Below are positions 14,701 to 19,357 of a stretch of DNA of 19,357 nt, one piece after another. Under the pieces are notes generated by a model. That model saw only the letters and a program-made list of their open reading frames with translations. It did not search any database and was not told where the DNA came from. Within the stretch, counting starts at the first letter, position 1. Every line of letters begins with the position of its first letter. This stretch comes from Verrucomicrobia bacterium UBA1211 (GTDB lineage Bacteria > Verrucomicrobiota > Kiritimatiellia > RFP12 > UBA1067): contig DBXN01000158.1 of NCBI GenBank assembly GCA_002309585.1, positions 6,487 to 25,843 of the forward strand, given 5' to 3'. Both the position numbers and the translations under genes were made by a program.

Positions 14701-15854
14701 AGCTGGATGAATCGGGGCGCCTGCTTCTCCACGGAGTTCCGGTCGATGGCGGCCACAAGCGCGGTGATGGGATGGCCGCATTCCAGCATGGGAGAGGCGG
14801 CGGGGTCGTGTTCAATGGGGATGCCGGAATAATCGTAGATGAGCGGGAGGTATGACTGTGCACGTCTCGCCCGTGTGTTAAAGTAAGCCTGCGCTATGAT
14901 GGGTACGTTGTATGAATAGGCAAAGTTGGGCACGATCAGCCGGGAGGCCAGCCGTTCGATGCGGGTCTTCGCCGGCTTATGGAACGCGGTGATGGCCAGC
15001 GCCAGCAGGATCGACGCCGGCATCGTGAGTTGGATCTCCTCGTAACCGCGCTTGGTAGGGATGATGTCCAGGATGGCGGCGCTCTCCTTGTAGGCCCGCG
15101 CGAGGTCGCCGTCCCGGAACGCCCGGCAGGCGCTCACAAAGAGGTCACCCGCCTCTTTACCGTTCGGGTTCGGAAAGAGGTCCAGCCATTCCGGATGTCC
15201 CGTCCAGATGCAGAGCGCCGCATATTCGGCCTTGCCAGGGTTGCCCATGTGTTCCCGTCTGGCGCCGCTCTTGCGTTTGGCGTGCCAATCCGCCAGAAAC
15301 GGCGTGATGTCGAGTCCGAGACAGAAGAAGGTCGAGACGGCGATCCGGTAGACAAAGTCGGGCGTTTCTGCGGGAATGTCAATTGTCGGCAAGGCGTATC
15401 CCTGGTCCGCCATATTCGCCAATTGGCAGACGGCATACCAGACGGGATCATGGTTCGCCCCCAGAAGTTCCCTCGGCTGGATTTCCCGTCCCCCACGCAA
15501 CAGGGCCTTCAGGAAGAGTAGCCGCTTGCGGCGGAAGACGGAGGAAGAGTGGAAGGCCATCTGTTCGGTAATGAGAAATTCCATTGCCTTGCCGTCGAGG
15601 GTGCCCGCCAACATATACCGTCGCGAGATGACGGTGGCGGCATGCGAGGCGACCGCCAGCAGATTGCGCTCCACCAGGGATTGGCATATCTGCTCGCAGG
15701 CGTTCGCGGTGATGTGTATGTTCATGCAACACTGGAGTTCACGGTGCAGCATGCCGACGGAGGGTTCCGAGGTCTCGTCATTCAAAGCGAAAAAGGCGAT
15801 TATGAATCGCTCTTTCGTCGATAACTGTTTAACGGCCTCACTTGAAATCAACAT
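11682..15854 (-). CDS. SNF2-family DNA-dependent ATPase/helicase-like protein with long novel N-terminal half
   Basis: This 1390-aa cytoplasmic protein belongs to the bacterial SNF2 (Swi2/Snf2) ATPases, which move along double-stranded DNA and remodel DNA-protein complexes. The motor is C-terminal. The Walker A region DDMGLGKT spans 972-979 (Lys978), the DEAQ box is 1068-1071, and ATGTPVENRLTELW follows. The second RecA lobe has LIFSQFTDYL, SLKAGGIGLNLTAAN, DPWWNPAVENQAADR and DRVHRIGQ (1331-1338), so all core motifs look intact. Residues about 630-930 resemble the bacterial SNF2-associated region. About 1-110 could be a winged-helix domain and about 200-480 is helical and TPR-like; I recognise neither firmly, and no CxC...CxH SWIM zinc finger is visible. 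The ATG at 15854 has only a weak ribosome site. No methyltransferase or nuclease gene is adjacent, so a defence role is unsupported; transcription recycling or DNA repair are equally possible. Confidence 0.9.
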   Translation of the reverse strand: MLISSEAVKQLSTKERFIIAFFALNDETSEPSVGMLHRELQCCMNIHITANACEQICQSLVERNLLAVASHAATVISRRYMLAGTLDGKAMEFLITEQMAFHSSSVFRRKRLLFLKALLRGGREIQPRELLGANHDPVWYAVCQLANMADQGYALPTIDIPAETPDFVYRIAVSTFFCLGLDITPFLADWHAKRKSGARREHMGNPGKAEYAALCIWTGHPEWLDLFPNPNGKEAGDLFVSACRAFRDGDLARAYKESAAILDIIPTKRGYEEIQLTMPASILLALAITAFHKPAKTRIERLASRLIVPNFAYSYNVPIIAQAYFNTRARRAQSYLPLIYDYSGIPIEHDPAASPMLECGHPITALVAAIDRNSVEKQAPRFIQLAERAFAAGYPTLAGIYLSVFGWAIRGPEVDQLANRITAAGGFWFRQFQTAADSWKLVVAALDKCLPASGRAKADASPGQPKSGRIIWALNLFANDRWNEDDTTNPDRLWYCSNLEPCFRGPRSAANGSQDKPLTRKALMSGKYDSLFSETDQAIIREFQKNDGSFNVHTALDLLCGYDALTRCPEERWNKKAAFTPITLTRRDIPLAVTSAPDDGITLTIEPWCLEVNREYALRRAGNNDYLYYPFSKAALAMLEIFRTFGTDGSVTIPKAGMGAMRPLLTRMAAIAPIQGELAAVGGGGDLPRIAGETIPLARLEFGDTGLAITLRIKPLKEADELIFVPGAGQPERMVARHGETAVLVRDLAAEKASAATVQTALAECESWADGEYDWFIDSFVDALRALAALKGLGEAIRMEWRKGKRLTVAAPQKGAWRLDAMGGADFWFSVKGEFKLDNGKALAITELLAAFKNRQGEFLPFGDGEYLRLTNTLMKRLEALEAAGRVKGKALEIAPAAIPMLDRAFQSGGEDPAGMSLPETLAERADAVRQAFEQDVTPPNRFKAELRPYQVEGYTWLSRLATCGFGACLADDMGLGKTVQIIALLLERAQDGASLVIAPASVCGNWRNELARFAPTLRPVMAWDEKADAMNSVAAAGPGDVVIAGYGLLVTREGQFAARAWNGVILDEAQAIKNETSKRAHAAKSLHARFRVAATGTPVENRLTELWSISDFLNPGLLGPIGDFTKRFTVDGHATPALKRLVSPLILRRLKRDVLDDLPEKTEITLPVILGEDERAGYETCRRLALETLAGSENRIQILAELTRLRRYCCHPSLALGEKVTVSAKMETLLELLENLYENQHRALIFSQFTDYLAIVRKAIDQAGWSHLYLDGQTPASERERLVNVFQRGEGDFFLISLKAGGIGLNLTAANYVILLDPWWNPAVENQAADRVHRIGQREPVTVYRLIASDTVEERVIELHREKKAIAEDVLGATASSALTPDELMRLFR

Positions 15855-16047
15855 GTTGCATCGCTCGCTTTCCCGTCAACCGCACCGGTTCCGCCCGGAA
15901 CAGAGGGTATCGAATGGCGCTCATGGTAACAAATCCGCTTGGTCAACTCAATGAGACATTGAAGAAACCCGAAAGTGCGCGGGGCAGGGTTTGCAGCGAA
16001 GGGCTAAAGGACGTCTGCGACAGATTAGGACCACACTTGGGTGTGTT
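15855..16047. other. Intergenic region between SNF2 gene and tRNA-Arg
   Basis: This 193-nt gap carries the predicted SNF2 promoter and two small inverted repeats. It also has a 5-bp hairpin, CACAC-TTGG-GTGTG (16032-16045), directly 3' of the tRNA. That hairpin lacks a T-tract, so it is a poor terminator and tRNA transcripts may read into the SNF2 gene. No additional gene is supported. Confidence 0.5.
15923..15951 (-). promoter_or_regulatory. Predicted sigma-70-type promoter for the SNF2 gene
   Basis: On the minus strand TTGAGT (15951-15946) and TACCAT (15928-15923) are separated by 17 bases, and TG one base before TACCAT gives an extended -10. The start site would lie near 15916, leaving a leader of about 60 nt. 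A 5-bp inverted repeat, CAATG-AGA-CATTG (15949-15961), touches the -35 and could be an operator. The leader contains a small GTTCC/GGAAC hairpin (15888-15901). Confidence 0.4.
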
Positions 16048-16124
16048 TGGTGCGCCTGGCGGGGATCGAACCCACAACCTTCAGCTCCGGAGGCTGACGC
16101 TCTGTCCAATTGAGCTACAGGCGC
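16048..16124 (-). tRNA. tRNA-Arg (anticodon CCG), CCA end encoded
   Basis: The minus strand folds into a complete cloverleaf. The acceptor stem GCGCCTG/CAGGCGC has 7 pairs. The D arm has GCTC/GAGC. The anticodon stem TCAGC/GCTGA encloses the loop CTCCGGA with anticodon CCG, and the variable loop is short. The T arm GTGGG/CCCGC (one G-U) has loop TTCGATC. Discriminator A at 16051 is followed in the genome by CCA (16050-16048). It reads the Arg codon CGG. It lies upstream of and on the same strand as the SNF2 gene, and divergent from the dihydroorotase gene. Confidence 0.97.
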
Positions 16125-16139
16125 GAAAAAGTGGGAAGT

Positions 16140-16168
16140 AATATACCGTTTTTCATGTTAGACTGCAA
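16140..16168 (-). promoter_or_regulatory. Predicted promoter for tRNA-Arg
   Basis: On the minus strand TTGCAG (16168-16163) and TATATT (16145-16140) are separated by 17 bases. The -10 matches consensus at 5 of 6 positions and the -35 at only 3 of 6. The -10 is about 16 bases from the mature tRNA 5' end, leaving a short leader for RNase P. Confidence 0.5.
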
Positions 16169-16183
16169 GTGGGAATTTATCGA

Positions 16184-16212
16184 TTGCGAAAAACCGCCCG
16201 CTCCTGTAAGAT
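16184..16212 (+). promoter_or_regulatory. Predicted promoter for the dihydroorotase unit
   Basis: TTGCGA (16184-16189) and TAAGAT (16207-16212) are separated by 17 bases; each matches consensus at 4 of 6 positions. The expected start site, about 7 bases after the -10, falls at 16219-16220, exactly at the ATG chosen for the gene, so the mRNA may be leaderless. It lies close to the divergent tRNA promoter. Confidence 0.35.
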
Positions 16213-16219
16213 ACGGGAC

Positions 16220-17485
16220 ATGATGACTTCAGCGGTATTTCGACATGTGCGGCAGATCGATCCGGTGGCGGGAAGTGACCGCGTGGCGGATTTGATCATT
16301 CGGGACGGGATGATCCAGCCTCCTGAGGCATGGGCGCGCGATTTGCCCCAGATCGATGCGGAGGGGTTGATCGCGGCGCCCGGTTTCTGGGATGTCCATG
16401 TTCATTTTCGCGATCCGGGCAATCCCGCCGCGGAGACGCGGCGGAGCGGGGCGGCGGCGGCCGCTGCGGGCGGGTTCACCCATGTGGTGACGATGCCCAA
16501 CACGGTTCCGGCGGGCGATTCGGAGGAATGGGTTCGGGAACAGATTGAGGATACACAATTGCCGGTCAAGATTCTGCCCTCCGCCTGTGTGACGCGGGGG
16601 CGGAAGGGCGGCGAGGTCGCCGATCTGGAGAGGCTGGCGGCGGCGGGTGCGGTGGCTTTCACGGATGACGGGTCGATGGTTGCCGATGATCGAGTGATGG
16701 CGGAGGCGATGCGCCGCGCGCGGCGGCTGAACCGTCCGGTGATGGATCATGCGGTGGTGCCTTCGCTGGCGGGGGCGGGTGTGATCCGCGCCTGCCCGCT
16801 GGCGGAACAGTGCGGGCTGCCGGTTTTCCCGCCGGAGGCGGAAGTCGAGGCGGTTCGGCGCGATATCCGCCTCTGCGCCGAGACGGGTTGCGCGACCCAC
16901 ATCCAACACATCTCCTGCGCCGCGTCGGTGGCGGCTATCCGCGAGGCGCGCGCGAAGGGTTTGCCGGTGACGGGTGAGGCCTCTCCGCACCATTTGGCGT
17001 TGGCGGCGGAGGAGATTCCCGCCGATGACGGGAATTTCCGGATGAATCCGCCGCTGGGAAACCGCGCGGATGTCCGGGCGCTCAGGGACGGGGTTTTGGA
17101 CGGGACGTTGACGCTCTTCGCGACCGACCACGCGCCCCACACGGTGGCGAGCAAATCGAACGGCTTTTTGAAGGCCCCCTTCGGGGTGATCGGTCTGGAG
17201 ACGGCGGTCGGCGTAACCTGGCGCGTGATGGTGGAGGAAGAGGGAATGTCGGTTGTACAGTGGGTGGCCGCATGGACGACGGGACCGGCGGCGCTGCTGG
17301 GGCTTCCCGCTCCGTCACTGGCTCCCGGAAGGGTGGCGGATGTCGTTCTGTTGGACACCCGGCATCCGTGGCTGGTGGTTCCCGACCGGTTCCGTTCTCT
17401 CTCCCGCGACACGCCGTTCGCGGGATGGGAACTTCCCGTAAAGGCGGTGAAAACGGTTTGTGAGGGAATGACGTGTGAAGTGTGA
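16220..17485 (+). CDS. pyrC: Dihydroorotase, class I (pyrimidine biosynthesis)
   Basis: This enzyme interconverts N-carbamoyl-aspartate and dihydroorotate, the third step of de novo UMP synthesis, in the cytoplasm. Adjacent ATGs at 16220 and 16223 begin MMTSAVFRHV. The frame extends upstream to a GTG at 16169, but those residues look non-coding and overlap the predicted promoter. The 421-aa length is normal for class I. Metal and substrate motifs are intact: DVHVHFRDPG (His60, His62, Arg64), TMPNT, FTDDG (Asp149/150), MDHAV (His177), HIQHIS (His230), EASPHHLAL, NPPLG and ATDHAPH (Asp303). This matches active dihydroorotase rather than the inactive PyrC-like subunit that loses these ligands. 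Other amidohydrolases (allantoinase, hydantoinase) are less likely given the motif set. The phosphorylase gene begins 32 nt downstream, so the two are probably co-transcribed. No pyrB lies next to it. Confidence 0.93.
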   Translation: MMTSAVFRHVRQIDPVAGSDRVADLIIRDGMIQPPEAWARDLPQIDAEGLIAAPGFWDVHVHFRDPGNPAAETRRSGAAAAAAGGFTHVVTMPNTVPAGDSEEWVREQIEDTQLPVKILPSACVTRGRKGGEVADLERLAAAGAVAFTDDGSMVADDRVMAEAMRRARRLNRPVMDHAVVPSLAGAGVIRACPLAEQCGLPVFPPEAEVEAVRRDIRLCAETGCATHIQHISCAASVAAIREARAKGLPVTGEASPHHLALAAEEIPADDGNFRMNPPLGNRADVRALRDGVLDGTLTLFATDHAPHTVASKSNGFLKAPFGVIGLETAVGVTWRVMVEEEGMSVVQWVAAWTTGPAALLGLPAPSLAPGRVADVVLLDTRHPWLVVPDRFRSLSRDTPFAGWELPVKAVKTVCEGMTCEV

Positions 17486-17517
17486 CGGGTGAAAAGTTTG
17501 AGAGAAGGGAGAGGAAG

Positions 17518-18408
17518 ATGAGTGTGAATGTGAAGGTGTTTGAGAAGGCGGCAAAGGCTTTGCCGGCTGATTTTTTCGATTCGCCTCCGCTGTGCGGGTT
17601 GATTTTGGGATCCGGTTGGGGCGATGCCCTCTCCAGTGAGCGTCCGATCGCCGAGATCAGTTACTCCGACATTCCCGGCATGGGTGCAAGCACGGTGGTG
17701 GGCCATGCCGGAAAGATGGCGCTTCTGATGCGGTACGGGGTACGGATTGTGGCCTGTTTCGGGCGGCGGCATTGGTATGAGGGGGCGGGATGGGAACCGG
17801 TGATCCTGCCGGTCGAGCTGATGCGCCGGATGGGGGTCAAGAACTTACTGGTGACGAACGCGGCAGGTGGGATCAACTCGCGGCTGAAACCGGGCGCGTT
17901 CATGGTTTTGCGGGATCATATCAACACCGTCGGGAACAATCCGCTGGTGGGACCGGTTGTGCCGGGATGGGGACCCCGTTTTCCCGACCAGTCGGAGGTC
18001 TATGATGAATCCCTCATCGCCCTCCTGCGGCAGGCCGCCTGCGATGTCGGGACCACCCTGACGGAGGGGGTGTACGCCTTCACGTCCGGTCCCGTCTTTG
18101 AGACTCCCGCCGAAATCCGTGCGTATGCCGGGATGGGGGCGGATGCTGTCGGAATGTCCACCGTCCCTGAAACGACGCTGGCGAGCGCCTGCGGCATCCA
18201 GACGGCGGGGTTGAGTTGCATCACCAATATGGCCGCCGGGATCAGCGGGCCCCACCTCTGCCATGAGGAGGTCCTTGCGGAGACGGAAAAGGCCACGCCG
18301 GTGATGTCCGCGCTGGTGGACGCGTTCCTGCTGCGGCTGGCGTCGGGATATCTGATGGCGGCGCAGGGGAAGGGGAAGGTTAAACGAGTGAAGGGGAAAG
18401 GGAAATAG
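17518..18408 (+). CDS. Purine nucleoside phosphorylase, trimeric (PNP/MTAP) family
   Basis: It cleaves purine nucleosides with phosphate to free base and (deoxy)ribose-1-phosphate, feeding purine salvage in the cytoplasm. ATG 17518 is preferred because GAGAGGAAG lies directly before it; a GTG at 17482 is in frame but its extra residues come from purine-rich spacer. The 296-aa protein shows GLILGSGWG (phosphate loop, about 28-36), GRRHWYEG (82-89, His85), TNAAGG (113-118), GPVFETPAE (191-199, Glu195) and ITNMAAG (Asn237). The Glu/Asn pair fits 6-oxopurine nucleosides (inosine, guanosine) rather than methylthioadenosine. The last 13 residues, GKGKVKRVKGKGK, are a Lys/Gly low-complexity tail unlike the rest and outside the usual family end. 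They seem to derive from purine-rich intergenic DNA. It shares an operon with the dihydroorotase gene. Confidence 0.92.
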   Translation: MSVNVKVFEKAAKALPADFFDSPPLCGLILGSGWGDALSSERPIAEISYSDIPGMGASTVVGHAGKMALLMRYGVRIVACFGRRHWYEGAGWEPVILPVELMRRMGVKNLLVTNAAGGINSRLKPGAFMVLRDHINTVGNNPLVGPVVPGWGPRFPDQSEVYDESLIALLRQAACDVGTTLTEGVYAFTSGPVFETPAEIRAYAGMGADAVGMSTVPETTLASACGIQTAGLSCITNMAAGISGPHLCHEEVLAETEKATPVMSALVDAFLLRLASGYLMAAQGKGKVKRVKGKGK

Positions 18409-18436
18409 GGAAGAGGGAATAGGAAAGAGGGAAGAG
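18368..18436 (+). repeat. Purine-rich low-complexity tract spanning the phosphorylase stop codon
   Basis: The + strand here is almost entirely G and A, made of AAGGGGAA, GGGAAGAGG and GGAAAGAGG-type units with a GGTTAAACG block. It begins inside the phosphorylase gene and continues past its TAG (18406-18408). Similar DNA lies at about 351-390, 536-597 and 17490-17517. Confidence 0.6.
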
Positions 18437-18448
18437 GTTGTCAAAAGG

Positions 18449-18493
18449 ATCGCGGCCGTCATTCCGAGAGGAAGACGGCCGCGATTGTGTTTT
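18449..18493. terminator. Strong, probably bidirectional intrinsic terminator
   Basis: ATCGCGGCCGTC (18449-18460) and GACGGCCGCGAT (18474-18485) form a perfect 12-bp GC-rich stem. The loop can extend it with TTCC/GGAA around GAGA. On the + strand TGTGTTTT follows; on the minus strand CCTTTTG follows. It lies between the convergent ends of the phosphorylase gene (+) and the repeat-protein gene (-), so it can serve both. Confidence 0.88.
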
Positions 18494-18505
18494 AGACCGG
18501 TCAGA

Positions 18506-19357
18506 TTAGTTCAACAGAAGGACCGTCCCGCCCGGTACGAAGAAGATGCCCTCTTCGTTCTTGATGAAGGATCCCGCACCCTCCGCGCGGTGGCAACGGA
18601 ATTTGGCGTCGAGTTCGCCGGTCTCGCCCCAGGCGACAATCTTATCGCCGGAACGGGGGAGACGGTCACCGAGTTCAATTGTGATCGTGTAGTCTTGGGT
18701 GAGGTCCTCATCGATCAGCTGGAGATCGATCGCCTCTCCACCGAAGGTCCCGTCCACTTCGGAGAGGTCCAGTTTGGTGCCGGTCGCGAGACGCAGGGTG
18801 TCAATATTCGCCGACAGCGCGTCGGTCGCCCGGATGGTACCCGCCAGAATCTCGACGGTTCGGTCGGAACCGCCGCCCTGATCCTGCAGCACCAGCGTTC
18901 CCGCGCCGGTCTTGATGATCATGCCGGTGTCGATCGTATTGTCGCCGTCATTAAAGAACTGCTGGACCGGCGCGGCGAGGGTGAGTGTGCCGTCAGCGAC
19001 TTCAATCGTCTGGACATCCAGTCGGTTCGGGCAACCCTCCTCCATCGTGATCGAGGATTCGCCTACGGAGATCAGTTTCCCGCTGGCGAGGTAGACGGCC
19101 CTGTTTCTCCAGTTCGCCGTGGTTCCGGCGAGGTGGAGCGTGGCGTTGTTCAGCTCGATTCCCTCGATACGGAGATCGTTGGCGGTGTTCGCGCCGTCGA
19201 ATTGGAGGGTGCCGCCGTTGCTGACCAGGAAGATCGGTGCCTCGCCGACGGTCCGGCTGAAGATGTTGTTGCCGGTCACCTCGATGAAACCGCCGTCACT
19301 CGCCACGAAGGAGCCGACCGGGAAGGTCCCGCCCTCGTTGGCGGCCCAGGACTTCGG
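18506..19357 (-). CDS. 3' end of an autotransporter-type beta-strand repeat surface protein (5' truncated by window)
   Basis: The minus-strand frame is open from the window edge (19357) to the TAA at 18508-18506, giving the last 283 residues of a larger protein. A GTG at 19306 is internal, since the same style of sequence continues upstream to the edge. The visible part is Gly/Thr/Asn-rich beta-strand sequence with alternating hydrophobics, as in beta-helix passengers. IIKTGAGTLVLQD followed by VEILAGTIRATDAL matches the autotransporter-associated beta-strand repeat. The C-terminus ends GIFFVPGGTVLLLN and has neither an outer-membrane barrel nor a PEP-CTERM anchor. It is therefore not a classical type V autotransporter; such barrel-less proteins are common in PVC bacteria. 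It is probably exported and displayed at the surface. Function is unknown. It converges on the phosphorylase gene across a shared terminator. Confidence 0.75.
   Translation of the reverse strand, partial: PKSWAANEGGTFPVGSFVASDGGFIEVTGNNIFSRTVGEAPIFLVSNGGTLQFDGANTANDLRIEGIELNNATLHLAGTTANWRNRAVYLASGKLISVGESSITMEEGCPNRLDVQTIEVADGTLTLAAPVQQFFNDGDNTIDTGMIIKTGAGTLVLQDQGGGSDRTVEILAGTIRATDALSANIDTLRLATGTKLDLSEVDGTFGGEAIDLQLIDEDLTQDYTITIELGDRLPRSGDKIVAWGETGELDAKFRCHRAEGAGSFIKNEEGIFFVPGGTVLLLN

Noticed and set aside
11682..15854. SNF2 protein as part of an anti-phage system such as DISARM
   Set aside because: No methyltransferase, DUF1998, phospholipase-D or nuclease gene is adjacent; the neighbours are a tRNA and a surface-glycan operon.
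16032..16045. Hairpin just after the tRNA as its terminator
   Set aside because: The stem is only 5 bp and no T-tract follows on the minus strand.
1..19357. CRISPR arrays, insertion sequences, integrase or attachment sites
   Set aside because: No regularly spaced repeats, transposase or integrase motifs, or long terminal inverted repeats were seen; the tRNA has no duplicated 3' end nearby.

Overview
The window looks like a piece of a high-GC (about 60%) genome from the PVC group, most likely a Kiritimatiellota/Verrucomicrobiota-type bacterium, quite possibly an uncultured one. This is inference from gene content: very large secreted beta-rich surface proteins, a right-handed beta-helix glycosidase-like protein, a DUF4091-like protein, an autotransporter-type beta-strand repeat protein with no outer-membrane barrel, and a bacterial SNF2 protein with a long N-terminal extension. 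No 16S or marker phylogeny can be done on this window.

Layout. 2-349 (+) is the 3' end of a charged, Pro/Lys-rich protein. A 250-nt gene-free stretch follows, with purine-rich low-complexity DNA at both ends and a possible terminator hairpin in the middle. 600-11701 (+) is a tight three-gene run of exported proteins: a 1816-aa multidomain surface protein with a redox-dead thioredoxin-like N-terminus, a Calx-beta domain and putative Ig modules; a 941-aa beta-helix protein resembling GH141-type glycosidases with a C-terminal jelly-roll; and a 911-aa probable lipoprotein with two related beta-sandwich modules and a DUF4091-like barrel. Gaps of 54 and 35 nt and a strong ribosome site before each of the last two genes suggest one operon acting on a complex glycan at the cell surface.

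11682-15854 (-) is a 1390-aa SNF2-family ATPase that converges on the operon and overlaps its last gene by 20 nt. Upstream of it, on the same strand, lies a tRNA-Arg(CCG) gene with an encoded CCA end and a recognisable promoter. Divergent from the tRNA, 16220-18408 (+) is a two-gene nucleotide-metabolism unit: a class I dihydroorotase (pyrimidine synthesis) and a trimeric-type purine nucleoside phosphorylase (purine salvage). A strong, probably bidirectional terminator (18449-18493) separates it from the convergent 3' end of an autotransporter-repeat protein that leaves the window at 19357.

Overall, housekeeping genes are interspersed with accessory surface and glycan genes. I found no CRISPR array, insertion sequence, phage module or recognisable defence island. 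The most noteworthy items are the exported three-gene operon, the large uncharacterised N-terminal half of the SNF2 protein, and purine-rich intergenic DNA that appears to have run into the end of the phosphorylase gene.
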